Source of the DNA: Nannobrachium achirus
Lineage: Eukaryota > Chordata > Actinopteri > Myctophiformes > Myctophidae
Direction: 5' to 3'
Length of the DNA: 64,000 nucleotides
Assembly (NCBI GenBank): GCA_963921795.1
Contig: OY997645.1
Location: 17,695,365-17,759,364 of the forward strand
Shown in pieces: positions 12,561 to 28,193 of this stretch (position 1 is its first letter; each line of letters opens with the position of its first letter). Below the pieces are notes generated by a model that was not told the DNA's origin, ran no database searches, and saw nothing but the letters and a program-made list of their open reading frames with translations. A program made the position numbers and the translations under genes.

Positions 12561-13859
12561 AGGAAATGTGAGAAATACAAGAGGATCAGCAGAACCGGCT
12601 GGATCAAAAATGTTCATTAAACCATTAAAGCCCACTTCTATGCTCCCTGTACATCTACAATTGCATGGCCCTGCACACACAAGCCTGGGAAACGCTAATA
12701 ATTAATGTCGGGTTCTCCCCAAATCAGAGGCCTTCATCAATCAACCCTATGAGCACCGACCTGGTGAAACACACACACGCACGTATATGCACATGAAACA
12801 TGGGAAACACGTAGCAAGAAGTGTGGGAAAGATCAGGGAGCTGATCCAATGTCCAATCTCACAGTCCAATATACCACAATCTGCCAGTCAATCGTGCCAA
12901 GCTGCACCAAGTGGTCAATTCAATCACGGTTCCAGGTCCAGTACATGTGCAATCATCCCAAGAAATACAAAAAAAATAAAGAACAATACAATGAAATGAA
13001 ATAAAAGCCAAGGAAAATAATAATGTCCCATATACTCACTGTGATAGAAAATCAGTCATGCTCAACTCAACTCAACCGGTGGCAGCACACATCGCCGTCC
13101 AGTCCCGCTAAAGGGCCCCAGCTTTTCACGCTGAGGAGCAGGTACGACTGAAACGCTCACATGCACTGCAGCAGCCACACTGGAAAGACATTGGGACGCT
13201 TTACCTCCTTCACATGTTTTACCAATGATGCTAATTAACTCATTCTTAGCCAAATCGCCTTTCATCGCCATTTTGGGGACGCCAAACCGTGCCAGATCGC
13301 CAAACGTCGCCTTGGGGATCACTTTCTGATGATTTTGGTATTTTTTTGACATTTTTTGAGCTATAAATGACCATTCTAGCTTCATATAAGCTTCAGCAAG
13401 GATTCTGCGATGGAAGTGACGTCATCGCCGGAAACCGGAAATCGAGCGTGTCAAACATGTACCCGAGCATATATTTTACATTGGAAGCCATTACAGCAAC
13501 TCGGCTCTATCTCACGTTCTAAACGTCGGATCTTGATCCGGTTTGAAGGCTCTGTGCGTCAATTGGGCATCTAAGGCACATAGTCGATACTTTTTTTTTT
13601 TTTTTAAGAGCGCGGATGGCGTGCACGGGTCCCGGGCCGTTCCATGCTAACGCTAATGCTAAGTGAATGGACTGGTTGCTAATTTGAGGCCTTCTAGCAA
13701 TCGCCAGAGACCTTAATCGCTGGCGACATCTAGTGTACACTATATAGACTACAGCCTACCAAAATGTCATGCATATAAGGGAGATCTACTGTGACTCTGA
13801 AAAATTAATAATATTCCTGGCAGTATAGGCGCAAACGCATATTGTAAATGGCTGTGTAT
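12561..13859. other. No gene seen
   Basis: Unassigned, with AT-rich runs and a poly(T) run near 13590. Short open frames have no recognisable domains. Confidence 0.35.
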
Positions 13860-14373
13860 GTAAAGGGGCCCCACCATGCTTTTCAAAATATATATTTTAT
13901 ATAAATATTGGTCCATAATACGGTTTTATACAGGTTTTAGCCTAAACAACCGCTCGGATATTTAAATTTCATTTTCTGTCTGTCTCTAATTCCAAGCCGG
14001 TTCAGATGCAATACCAAAATGCCCTTTGTTGGCAACGGGGCGCTGTCTTTGGGCTACAATTTGAATGATACAGAGAAGATTAGCATGGTACCACGTAGAG
14101 TCAATCCAATTCAAGCCAATTTTAGTACCAGTTTACCTCATGATTCCACCTCATATATATATATATAGTCTCAATAGAATGTAGCCTCCCAAAAAGTACC
14201 GCCCCCTTCTCCAATAGGAAATGAGCCCCTTTGTGACATAAGCAAGGGTCCGATTTCAAAAGAGTACCGTTCAGACACGCCCATTCAGAAAATCACTGAA
14301 ATGAAAGGCAAGGCTTACAGTAAATGAATGTTTTTTTTTATGCCAAAAGAAATTCATGGTGGGGCCCCTTTAA
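13860..14373. mobile_element. TTAA-type TIR element, 514 bp
   Basis: Inverted ends AGGGGCCCCACCATG (13864-13878) and CATGGTGGGGCCCCT (14355-14369) are perfect over 15 bp. The right end is followed by TTAA (14370-14373) and the left is preceded by GTAA (13860-13863), readable as a mutated TTAA target duplication. TTAA targets suggest piggyBac- or Kolobok-type mobilisation. A (TA)n run lies inside. Non-coding. Confidence 0.75.
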
Positions 14374-14903
14374 AGTTGTGTTCCATTCTGGTCAAACAGA
14401 GTCAGTGTGCTGATATTGTCCAGGGACAATCATGGTTCCTTGGGAGGGTTCCAAATGGCCCCCTACAGGTGTGTAACTCTGAGAGTATGCAAAAGGAACC
14501 ATTTGGTTCCATTTTCACACTCTCAGAGTTATGGGTACTTGAAATTAAAAGGTTTTAGGGCGTACAACACTAAATGGAACAGAGCCTTCATTAAAATCAT
14601 TGGCCTAATTTCTTTGCGATAATCTGCTGTGCATGGCGGCACCGGTCTGTTCTGTTTGGGGCCATGCATTTTTACATCAATATTTTGTGTCAAATTATTG
14701 CTTTTTCTCACGAGTTTGCCATGTGATAAGCTGGATAATATACAGTGGAAATACACAGTGGCAATACAATATAAAAACCTATAATGAACTGTATGATAAT
14801 GATCAAGAATGACCTTGTGGTACTTTATCCATTACGTAAAAAAGACAGGTGTCTCTTTTATGTAAAAAACAAACAAACATACAGTAGAATAAATAATTAG
14901 GAA
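14374..14903. other. No gene seen
   Basis: Contains a short imperfect inverted repeat (GTGTAACTCTGAGAGT with CACTCTCAGAGTTA, about 14470-14531). Otherwise unassigned. Confidence 0.4.
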
Positions 14904-15339
14904 TTAAAGAGGTGGTGCCATGATTTTTCCCCCCTCTAAAACATGATTATCAGGTATTATGATTATACTAAGAGGAAGATTCTTTCCAAAAAAGTATACA
15001 GAAAGAGTTAAAATTGGGTTTTTATGTGACCACAGCCCCAGTTCATTAAGTATGCATGAATGTCATGGTGGGTGGTGATCTAGCTGAAGTTAGCCACACC
15101 CCACAGTGTTGGGTGAATGGTAATTAGGGGAGGAGTTGATTCTGTGATGTAATCATATCTGTGTTTTTTAACTGACACTTTTGACCACAAGGTGGCAGCC
15201 TCCAAGAGAAAACAAACAAATACCAAGAGAATACATAATTGCTCATAAAAACCACACCAGGGGGTCTAATGAAGTACTGTCAACCTCCTAGACACTTGAA
15301 AAACCGAAAAAGTACAAAACTATGGCACCACCTCTTTAA
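14904..15339. mobile_element. TTAA-flanked TIR element, 436 bp with TSDs
   Basis: TTAA at 14904-14907 and 15336-15339 bounds perfect 14-bp inverted ends AGAGGTGGTGCCAT and ATGGCACCACCTCT. Layout matches a piggyBac- or Kolobok-type MITE. The ends resemble those of the element at 13860-14373 in composition but not in sequence. No coding region. Confidence 0.82.
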
Positions 15340-15710
15340 ATACAGAGGAGCGGAATAAACAAAGCCAAATATCTCCTGCAATGTTATACCTTTGCTGTAG
15401 TGTAGATACTACTATGTGCTAAGGGCAGCAATGTTTGTTATCACGTCTCTAAATAACTGTGCTTTTCAAATATATACCTTCTGGGCTATATCAGTATTCC
15501 TTCTCCTCTAAAACAACAGGTCACTTTTTAATTACTTCACTGTCTTTTACCTCTGCTTGCACTTATAAAAAAAACTAAAACTAATAAAAAGTCAAACACA
15601 GAGGAAAAATGAGAATACCGTACATACATACATACACTGTTTATACTACACAGAGAGAGTGAGAGAAATAGAGTGAGTGAGAAAGAGAGAAAGAAAGAAA
15701 GAGAGATAGG

Positions 15711-15762
<52 letters not shown>

Positions 15763-16175
15763 CTGAAGACGAGTGCTCCCACAGCTCTTCCTCCTGGGCT
15801 TTGAACCCCATCCCTCTCTTTGAAGATTCAACTTTTTTCTGCAGCATTGCTTTTTTCCCCCCCTCCTTCATTTCCTCCCCTCCCACCCTCCCTCCCTCAC
15901 ACCACCTTTCCTCCTCACAGCTATGAATGCGCGTATCTCTCATCTGCATCCTTTGGCTAATTGCATCATTCAAGGGGTCTTTTTCCTGATCACGCTCTGC
16001 GGTGAGTTGACGCTTGACACGGCGCTCATTAATTCAAATGTACTGGGATAAAAATTACAACATTCTCTGTCGGAGGAGAAGAGGAAGGTTGAGCGGAAAG
16101 TTCTGATCGCGAAGTTTAGGTGTGGAAACTGTCTTGGTTTGGGGTATCAGGAGCATGAGCCGATCGCCAAAAAAA
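15340..16175. other. No gene seen; GA microsatellite
   Basis: A (GA)n/(GAAA)n tract occupies 15651-15760, followed by a pyrimidine-rich stretch (15830-15910). Nothing else recognised. Confidence 0.5.
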
Positions 16176-16518
16176 CAGGGTCTTCAACGTTTTCAGGCCA
16201 AGGACCCACATAGTAGAGAGAGAGATGAACCTTTTCAGACATTCCATATGGTTTCATTGCTTGACACAATCAGCATATTTTGGATTCATGTCAATTTGTG
16301 TTTTCAGATATTTAACCACGTCAATACTTAATGAACTTGAACTTTCACTCTGTACTTAGTCTGCTCGTTTTCCCCTCTACATCAAACCTAGATCTGCTAT
16401 TTTTGGCTAAAGTTCTTGGAATATGGACGGCTGGACGCTAGGGTTCAGGTGGCTAAAAAAGAGAAAAAATAAAATTCTATCACCCCTAGGGGTCCAGGAC
16501 CCCTGTTGAAGACCCTTG
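16176..16518 (-). mobile_element. hAT copy of the CAGGGGTCTTCAAC family
   Basis: Starts CAGGGTCTTCAACG and ends GTTGAAGACCCTTG. The interior matches the copies at 1453 and 45400, including the GATCTGCTATTTTTGGCTAA remnant of the snap-back core. A 10-base direct repeat GCCAAAAAAA occurs at 16166-16175 and again at 16529-16538, ten bases beyond the right terminus. This may be the target duplication separated by a small later insertion. Confidence 0.8.
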
Positions 16519-16538
16519 GTCTAGAAACGCCAAAAAAA

Positions 16539-18892
<2,354 letters not shown>

Positions 18893-19640
18893 TACTAGTA
18901 AGACGCCTCAGGGCGACAAGGCGAGGTCACGCCACAGTGATGTGGACATCGGGGATGTGTGTTTTTTGCAGGTTGTTCAGTCTGAGTGTATCATAACCGA
19001 AGCTTGTGATTGGATGCGCGGAGGTGGCGAAAGTCAGGGGGACGGAGATACACCTAAACCTAACCTTAACCCTAACCCTAACCTCAGTAAAACTAACGCT
19101 GGTGAATGCTAACCTGGTGAATGCTAACCTGCCGACGCTGGTGAATGCTAACCTGGTGAAATGCTAACCTGCCAACGCTGGTGAATGTTAACCTGGTGAA
19201 TGTTAAACTGGTCGGAACAGCGGTGCTTAACCCAGGTGCATTTTTGATACACTCGGACTTAAAGACCTGCAAAAAATACTCTCCCCATCAGGGATGTGGA
19301 CATCAGGGATCTCCATTTTTGGGCATAAAAGGGATTTGTTCCCCTGGCATCACAGGGATCTCCATATCTCCATATATGGGCAAAAAAGGGATTTGTTCCT
19401 GCTGGCATCACAGGGATCTCTCTAACAATGCATTAATATTGATGACATCAGGGAACTCCATATATGGGCATAAACGGGATTCTGTTAGTGTGACATCACA
19501 GTGAAGCCAGAGTGTGATGTCAGAGTGACAAACCCATTCTGGTAGAGTGGTTGTCCTGACATCACAGTGACATCAGAGCATGATGACATCATGATGACAC
19601 ATTTTTACGGTCTATGGGTTTGCCCATAGAAAAATGTGTA
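18893..19640. mobile_element. CATATATGG-family copy
   Basis: Begins ACTAGTAAGACGCCTCAGGG, the same terminus as the copy at 34270 and, reversed, the end of the copy at 32283. It carries several GGGATCTCCATATATGGGCA units (19305-19480), then ATCACAGTGA/TGATGTCA repeats. A telomere-like CCTAAC run (19054-19084) and a GCTGGTGAATGCTAAC minisatellite (19092-19212) are embedded. Right limit approximate. Confidence 0.65.
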
Positions 19641-21296
19641 CACATTTCTCATGGTAAACTGCGTCCTTTGGTCGTTTGCTTGTAGTTTCATTAGTTTTGT
19701 GCGACAGTGATGAAGCAGGGCTTTACTTTATGAAAAAACGTAAAAAATGTAAACAGTGACGATATCTTCTGTAGCACGACTCCCAACCTGAGGGCCAGAG
19801 CGGCAGAGCCCACTGGTGGGGCCGTATTGCAAGTGGGCCCCCCAACATTTTACAATACACAAAGATTTTAATGATATAATCCTATACCATAAATGTGTGA
19901 AATATTGGTGTACACGTCATTGCCAACCCCATGGGAGTGCCATACCCAGCCCCGAGTGTATGTATGGGCATGAACGACTTCTAACTCAAAAACCTCAAAA
20001 GGAAATTGGACGTTCAAATGGCACAGTGGACGGACAACACACAGATTCTCTAGCAGCACCCTCACTTTGTTCCTGACTAACTTCATATATTTGAGGATTG
20101 ATTACAGTATAGTGAGATCCTGATTACTTCATATTCATAGTCCATTTCATTATAGTTCAAACAACCGTCATCAAGCAGTACAGTAAGGGAGCCTCACTTC
20201 ATACTTACATAATATTTCAGGATGTTTCAAACAGTCAAACAGTGATACCATAATAGTGGTTGTTTTTACTGTAGAAGACTCATATTTAAAGGACAAGGAC
20301 ACTTTGGTAGAGGTTTTGGATGAATAGTTACATTAATGATGTAACTCCAAAGGTGGAAGAGAAATAGTAAAATAACTTATTGAAGCCTTTATTTTGACTG
20401 CATACCTCATTCAATACTATGAATAGCATGTTGCAGTCACCAATTAACGTTATCAAATCTCAGGTATCGGGTGCATTAATTACCATGGTAATGTTTTCTC
20501 ACTGCACCTCCATGATGCTTTTGTATTGCACATATTGCACATATTGCACACATCTAAAAAAGGTTTTACCATTTTGAAAAAAACATTTTAAAATACTTTA
20601 AATAGCCTTCTAACCCTTCTACATCGAAACGTTAGGAGCTTCTAGATTAGCTATTTGAAATATTAAAAAAAAAAAATAAATATAAAAAAAGGGGGAAGGC
20701 ATGGACAAAAAGGGAGCGTTTTCGCTGTTTCTATATACCGTATGTGTCATCTTTTCGACAGCCAAACCTAACCCTTACCCTAACCCTAACCTCCGTGGGG
20801 TGAGTCGCTAACCCTCCCGACACTCCTTTGTCGAAATGATGGTCGTCCGAAAGAGCGAGATTTCCCCGTACGAAAATAGTGTCTTGCTGAAGGACACGCC
20901 AGTGGATTGAACCGGATACCTTACGGTTCCCTAACGACAGGGCTACTTCCTGTGTTTCTTATAGTGCTCTATCCAAGCTCCCAGAACCACGGTAGAAAGT
21001 TGAAGCGGCCAGCCCTACTGGCCAAAGCTGCAGCAGGCGGGGTGAACTACATGCATGAGCATAAGAGCGTGTCACTGGGGTCTACAACAGGGTTCAATGG
21101 ACGTCGAGCAATGTTTGGGATGTAATTACGTCTTGACGTAAGAAAAAAATGTCAAACTTTTGTTTGCCAATTTCCCCCTCAATGCACCTGGATTAGCTTC
21201 TCCCAGGTGCTTCAACATTTTCGTTCTCTATTTTATATATAACTCTATGGCTCTCTCCCTGATGAGAAAGGGCACTAGGAAGCTGCCAGGGACGTG
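19641..21296. other. No gene seen; short telomere-like tract
   Basis: Unassigned AT-rich DNA. A CCTAACCCTTACCCTAACCC run lies at 20764-20793. Around 20880-20930 GCTGAAGGACACGCCAGTGG resembles the middle of a tRNA SINE, but no promoter boxes were found. No coding region recognised. Confidence 0.4.
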
Positions 21297-21778
21297 CTGG
21301 CCATTGGGAAAAGCGGGACAACTCCCGAACGGCCGGTTCATTCCGGGCCAGTCCAGGCCGGCCATTAGGAAAACATTTTTATTTTATTTTGGGGGCTGGG
21401 CGGCCAACAAAGTAAATCGTCACTGTTGGGCAGAAACCTCGTATCTCCAAGTTTCAAAATTATATTTTTTTTCGCAAAGCAAAGCCCTGCTTCTTCATAC
21501 AAGGCCGTTGCACAAAAGTAGTGAAAACAGCAGATCTACAAGCACACAACGCCGTGTGCTTGTAGATCGGCTGTTTTCACTAGTTTAAATCATTTTTAAA
21601 ATGATAAATACAAACCAAACGGTTTTGGACATACACGGTTTGTCACTTGTCATGATCTGAAACGGCAAATCTTTGAGTAGCAGCAGCGCTATAGAGAGAG
21701 ATCTCTCTCTATAGCGCGCAAGGAGGGCCTCTCCAACAATTTTTTCCCGGGCTGAATCAGGGGCCCAGCACGTCCCTG
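21297..21778. mobile_element. hAT-like TIR element carrying the snap-back
   Basis: Starts CAGGGACGTGCTGG and ends with its near-complement CCCAGCACGTCCCTG. Flanking octamers differ (GAAGCTGC and GTTGGAGA), so the hAT label rests on the ends alone. A snap-back occupies 21520-21581: arms AGTGAAAACAGCAGATCTAC... and complement, 27 of 28 positions paired. Confidence 0.7.
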
Positions 21779-22418
21779 GTTGGAGAATAGTGAGAGAATG
21801 AGTGCCAAGTCCTCACATGACATTGTCAGAAAATGTCACTAGATTAGAAAGTTAATTCAGTATACTTTCTTATGCATGACACATAATGAGATGCTATTTG
21901 AAATGTCCTTGAAAGACCTGACACGTCTCCAAGAATAGGTACAAACAATCAAACACATGCACGCATGCACGTGTAAACCTCACCATCCACCTTCAGCAAT
22001 GGTAAATGAATGTCTGAGCTTTAATTAAAGGTCTAAGCGTGTAATATGCGTCTGGGCAAAGGTCATACTTTGGTCTAATTACTGTACATAATAGGGCATG
22101 TCTTTGCATAAATGCATATTATATGTTTTGGTATCGCCAGTGGTTTTGCATTTGTGTGCATAATACGCTTGAGAAAACATGCTGGCAAGGGTGTACTGTA
22201 GACAGTGCACTGGAAAAGGTTATTTTAACACCAGCTGTTACCGAATCACAGATATCGCACAGAAGGCCTCAGGATCACATTTAATAATTCAATTTATTCT
22301 TTCAAATTGCCCTTTGGCTTCTTGATATTTTCCAGGAAAAGACTATAAACATGGAACTATATATACCACTCTCAAAAGGTTTGATCTCACAACCTTCTAC
22401 CATCGCCTATACTGTATG

Positions 22419-22420
<2 letters not shown>
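21779..22420. other. No gene seen
   Basis: Unassigned sequence between the TIR element and the alternating dinucleotide block. Confidence 0.3.
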
Positions 22421-22766
<346 letters not shown>

Positions 22767-22854
22767 TCACACACCTGTGTGCATCTCCATTAAAGTGGCA
22801 CTGCATAGCTTTTTTATTCTCCTTTAATTGAGTTTAGTATGTGAACGGTCACAG

Positions 22855-24560
22855 CTTGTCCGTATCTGACACTGTGGTTCCCCTGACACATCACTGTGAT
22901 GTCACTGTGATGTCAGGAGAACCACTCTAACAGAATGGGTTTTTCCGCTCTGACATCACTCTCTGACTTCACTGTGATGTCAGGGGAACCACACTAACAG
23001 AATCCCTTTTATGCCCATACATGGAGATCACTGATGTCATCAATATTAAGCCCATATCTAACAGGGCTTCATATGGGAATGCCCATATATGGAGGCCACA
23101 TCGGCCACATACCACACTAACAGAATCCATATGTGGCCAAGACAGATGGCCAAGACAGCCCATATCTGTGTGGCTGGTTCTACAGACATCTCCATGTATG
23201 GGCATAAAAGGGATTGTATGTATGATGTCAGATGTCTTAGATGTCATAGGACTTTCACATAAAGAATAAAGGCATGTTTTCATTGCAGTTCTGGAATTTT
23301 TCCGGCAAAATAATTAGCATAATAATTTGCAACTTGCCGGGAGTTTGTTTTTTTGGGTGGTGTTTTCACATGCACTCTTTGCCGTAACATATATCGTTTT
23401 CACTAAACCATTGTGGCGGCATGAAAGACCAGTTGCCAGACTTTGCGAGAAAAATAAGCAACCAGGTGTACGAAAATAAGCCCCAAAAAGTGATATTATC
23501 TAGGCCACACAAGCTTTAAAACTATATGCATCAGTTACTTGAAAATTGTCGTTCTACAAGCTCACAACAAATAAAACGCAACCAGCTTCTATCAACCTAC
23601 AAAGCAACTTTACGGAAATCGAGCCCAGAGTCGCTTATAATTAGCAGACATGGCAACCGCCACACTCACTCATAGAGTTATAAGGGGTCTGACTGCTTGC
23701 TGCTCGTCGCTTCTTTTCGTTTTCAGTCTCTTTCTCTATCTCACCCTGAACCTACAAATGGAGTTTACAAGAATTATTCTTCATGTAACAACACATAAGG
23801 TTCAGAAAGGATCGCTGATGCAATGTGTTGTTTGTAGCTGTGTTTTATTTTTCACGCGGCACCGTAAACGATATGACCAGACGACGCTCGGTGCTCTGCT
23901 TTTACAGTATCACACAACGACGAAGCTTCCAGCTTTCAACACAGCATAATCAGCGCATCGCGTCCCAGTGCAAAAATAGGCTATAGAATAAAAATAAGTT
24001 TGAACCATGAATTGATATAGCAAGAGAGCACCGCGGCTGTATAGGCTGGAGATTGGAGAAATATATTTACTTCTGTCTTCTGTGTTTGGCTTACATTCAA
24101 ATGCAATATGGATTCTAGCCTAATAATTAATCCCCCCTGCCAGGTGAAGCTTTTCGATACCAAATACAATGCTTTAACTATTATTATTGACTCCTTTATG
24201 CACCTGTTTGTAAAAAAAACGGTCAAAAATGACGGTATGCGTTTTCACTGAAGGGAAATGTGTATTCTCACGGTACTTTCAGCAGAAATTACTAGGTATT
24301 TTGCCGTCAAATTTCGGACTCCCAAACTTCCGGGACACAAAATAAGTGACCGTTTTCACATGGCGTGAATTTCAAAATTGCTGTCATTTTTGCAAAAACT
24401 TCCAGAAGTTTTGCTATATGAAAACGGGGCATAACTCAGCATATCTCCATATACAGTACATGGATCTCCATATATAGGTACCAGGGGTCTCCATATATGG
24501 GTAACTGGTCCGATATACATCACTGGCCAGATGGCCAAGACATGGCGCGTTACTGGGCAG
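22855..24560. mobile_element. CATATATGG-family copy split by an insertion
   Basis: 22880-23270 and 24433-24560 match the two halves of the copy at 54540-55085 in order: CACTAACAGAATCC, GCCAAGACAGATGGCCAAG, GTGTGGCTGGTTCTACAGAC, ATGTCATAGGACTT, then CATATCTCCATATACAGTA, ACCAGGGGTCTCCATATATG and GGTCCGATATACATCACTGG. Non-coding. Confidence 0.75.
23271..24432. mobile_element. Insertion (about 1.16 kb) inside a CATATATGG-family copy
   Basis: Defined by comparison with the uninterrupted copy at 54540-55085. Its ends are loosely inverted (GTTTTCATTGCAG versus CTATATGAAAAC) and GGCAT occurs at both junctions, a possible short target duplication. Part of it (23433-23655) is distantly similar to 27393-27612 inside the 3.2-kb hAT element. 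No coding region recognised. Confidence 0.55.
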
Positions 24561-25147
24561 GTTCTTCAAATCAAGTAAAATATACAATATTTATTTATTC
24601 CACCTATACTTTTTGTTGCCAAATCTAGATGTGTTAGCCAACTCTACCTCAGTCTCTGGGATTATAGTACATTTCAGCTGTCTGTGATTGCAAAGACAGA
24701 GACGTCAAGTTGAACAGGAAGGTCTTTCATTAATTCATAATAATGGCCAAATAAAGGGTTTCACTTTGAAATAATATATTTTATTCATTTTCAGAAGAAT
24801 GAATCAACTCAACTTTCAGTTTACAAGTCCTGCCTCCAGAACAGAACAGAGATTAGATCACAAATAAGAGGGAAGTCATAATGGTTTCAGGTTCTAACAC
24901 CGGCTGTATCTGCAGTCTGGCAGAACAATGGGCTTCCTGTATTGCCTTTAAATGTGACCTCCTAAATGCAATCTCCAAATGTAGTAATGGCAGCCGTAAT
25001 GATTCATCGAGGCGAATTTCATGCACCACTGAAACCAAGTTTGGTTTCAAATGACTTTTATTAAGTTTTTGTCTTTTGTCTCAGTTGCTCCACAGAGAAG
25101 CACAATGTTGAGTTAAGTTCTGCATTTAGCAATGAGAATATTGAGGG

Positions 25148-25233
<86 letters not shown>

Positions 25234-25236
25234 AGA
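24561..25236. other. No gene seen; TG microsatellite
   Basis: (TG)n at 25149-25230 directly abuts the next hAT copy. The rest is unassigned. Confidence 0.5.
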
Positions 25237-25930
25237 CAGGGGTCTTCAACAGGGGGTCCGGGACCCCTAGGGGTTCCTCAGAGATACTATAGGGGGTCCT
25301 GAGTGATAGACATTGTTTTTGTTCTACCTTTTTTATACTTTTTTGGTGCCGTGATTTTTTCTCTTCAATGTCCCGCGATGCCATGGTCTCCATAGACTTC
25401 CATGTAATTTATAGTGCACGGATCGTGCACGCCCATGCCTAGATGATGGACCATGCTGTGTGTGCCCACTGTTCACAGCTTTCAAACAAAAAAATCCGCT
25501 TGGAAATCCGTTCAGGCATTCATGATTTATCAGCCATTATGTTTTCTTCAGATGTAAACAAACATGGCTGCCATGTTTGAAAGAATGGGTTGGTATGGGG
25601 GTTAAACATGCAATTTCGCGATCGCGATCATGCCTAACACATTTCTGGAGGTCCAAAAAACTTTTTTTTTTCTTCTTTTTTTTTTCAAAAACGGCCCAAA
25701 CTCGGGAAACTCGGGGTTGGCACAGCGGTGGTACCAATACAAACTCGGGAAACTCGGGGTTGGCACCATATGTGTTAACCACTTGAACCCTATTGTCAAT
25801 ATTCTGAGAACTTTAGCCAAAATAGCAGATCTACAAGCTCACAACGCCTCGCGCTGCAAGGCATTGTGAGCTTGTAGATCGGCTATTTTTGGCAAAGAGC
25901 TTTGGTGTAGATATTGAGGTGTTTTTTGAT
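25237..25930 (+). mobile_element. Partial hAT copy of the CAGGGGTCTTCAAC family with full snap-back
   Basis: The left end CAGGGGTCTTCAACAGGGGG is intact at 25237. After unrelated sequence (about 25340-25770, with a TCGGGAAACTCGGG tandem), family sequence resumes at TTAACCACTTGAACCC. It includes a snap-back at 25816-25893, whose arms share GATCTACAAGCTCACAA and its complement. No right terminus was found. Confidence 0.65.
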
Positions 25931-26743
25931 TAATTGATACTTGATGTGTAATAACTGATTGTACACAGACTGATTATGATGATATAGATATGATATAGAT
26001 ATAGATATGAGCCAAATGGGATCACCAACTGTTGCACCGGATCCCCATCAACGAGGTGTGACTGTGATTGGTTGTTTGTATGTCTACTCTGAGTTGCTGC
26101 TAATTATCAGCAGATGCCTGAAGAAGGTCTATTGTCAAGTTGTCCTTATTGTGCAAGTCTAGATTGTGTGCGGGTTATTTTATTTTATTCCCTACATCTA
26201 ATCCCTGTCCCTACACTGTCTCTGAGCTGATCAGGTGTGCATAAGACCTTGTTTTCTCCCAACATTCAATGAAAGTTGGAATGGCTGTGCGAGGGGAAAC
26301 ATGGTACACTGAGGACCTCGGCTCTATTCTTAAGGTGTTGTTTACATTGGTGGAAAGTAAAAACTACATTTATTCAAGCACTTACTAAAGTACATTTGAG
26401 GCACTTTTACTTGAGTATTTCCATTTTTCAATACTTCATACCTCTCCATCTCAAAGGCAAGTGTTGTACATTTTTGTACTCCTTGTACTTTTTACAACTT
26501 TGGTTACGGTTCCTTTGACATTTTTATTTAAATTATTAATGCAAAACATACTTAAAGCCATATTTTGTACTTCGGCTAATCGGTTTAAAAAAAGTCGTAA
26601 AGAAACCAGAATCTGAAATATCACATTCAAATTCCCCATAGTGTTGAAGGAGTGGAGGTGCACTTCACTGGCTCCAAGAGCCTGAATAAAGTAGCAGTGT
26701 TCACTCAGAAAGTATCTCTTTGTGCATCACTTAGTGATCAAAG
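25931..26743. other. No gene seen; hAT fragment
   Basis: A GATATAGATAT repeat lies near 25978-26010. From 26347 to about 26600 the sequence GGTGGAAAGTAAAAACTAC... TTACTTGAGTATTTCC is a decayed left half of the hAT family complete at 42371-42870. Confidence 0.5.
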
Positions 26744-27111
26744 CAGTGGCGTAGACAGAATTGAACCCCCGACTAGGCCTGCGCCCGTCGCACGTTTTTC
26801 GGGTCGGATCGGGCCTTCTGGTGCGATTTGGGTCGGGTTTCTTTGCATGATTAAATAATCAATTAATGCTTGTTTTTGCCTTCAATTTCATTACAAATAA
26901 AATTAAACCAATCACTCATTCAGTTAATAATGTCAAAACCATTCCCACTGAATGAAGACACTTCACATACATTTTGGCCATACAGTTTTACTGATTAAAA
27001 GAACAACAGTAATAATAGTGTTCTAAATATATAGAGAACGAAACAATGTCATTCTGGCCTGGGGACAGCTGCCCCTCTGCAAAACGAAATTAAATATGTA
27101 TATGTGATATA

Positions 27112-27156
<45 letters not shown>

Positions 27157-27959
27157 ATATATAAAATTCTGATGGGTAAATAGCCAAGCTTCTGCATGAC
27201 TGCATCCTATTTAGATCAATCTAAAATAGACAGTAGATGTTTTTTCGTTTATAATAGTCCATGCTAATTATTATTGAACCATTGTTAATATTTCACCAAC
27301 ATACACATAGGACACTATTTCTCATGTATAGGCCATGTTAATAGCCTAACTCAATTTTACAGCGAGCGAACTAGTCTCAGTCAATGTTAGCCTGCCAAAC
27401 TCTGTGAGTGAAACAAGCGACCAGGTCTATGAAAACAAACAAACAGTTTCACCACTTGAGCTCTATTACATTAGCTATTTTTGAGAAGAATGTTGAAAGC
27501 AAAGGCCAAATAAGCAACTACACTTCAGAAACAAGCCCAAACAAAAGCAACCCGCGACTATAGACTTTAAAGGAAAACAAGACCAACGTTGCTTATTGCA
27601 AACCTGGCAACACCCCTGACCCCTGCGTTGTCAGGAGTGTTGGAAAGCGTTTCTTGTATGCCGTTTGGTGAGAAGACGGAGAAGACACCTTAACACTTAA
27701 TATATAACAGCCTCACACCGCACAGACAGACAAATGTTCAAAACCAGACGGTAATTACTGACCACTGCATAACTCAAAGCAAGTTCAAATTCACACGCAA
27801 AGACCATGCAGCCAAAAACACTAGTATCACTGTAACACAACGCACACACCAACACAGCACTGTGCGTAAAGACGCACAAGTGGACAGCTGTTCTAGATAA
27901 GGATAAGCCCAAGTAAGTGCCCAACAAATTGTTTATATTGTTTATATGTCCTACCTTAT

Positions 27960-28185
27960 TGAATGAGCATCCGTCGCATCAGTGCGCTTTTCTCCGCGAC
28001 CAGGTCGATGATGCAGTCCTTATCCAAAGACACAAGAGTCTCTTTTTCCATTTCCATCAACATAAAGCTCTGTGTTCATCATCATCATCATCATCACCTA
28101 TCCTTTGGGACGCGGCCGTTCCAACGCATCATCCACCACGTTGTTTTTATCTGTCACTGTCAGCGCCGGCGACTCCTCCTCTGGG
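27960..28185 (-). pseudogene. Possible exon remnant of the hAT element
   Basis: On the minus strand, two short readable stretches flank a CAT trinucleotide run. One is IPEEESPALTVTDKNNVVDD, ending soon after in Arg/Pro/Lys. The other begins MEMEKETLVSLDKDC and continues 34 codons to a stop that abuts a GGTAGGAC donor-like sequence. The acidic, low-hydrophobic composition looks like protein-coding sequence rather than random DNA. No domain was recognised. Removing the nested element at 28194-29245 would place this next to the 29254-29533 remnant, but in a different frame, so splicing or a frameshift would be needed. Confidence 0.3.
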
Positions 28186-28193
28186 ATAATAAT

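Noticed and set aside
19054..19084. True telomere or chromosome end
   Set aside because: Only about 30 bp of degenerate repeat, embedded in normal dispersed repeats on both sides.
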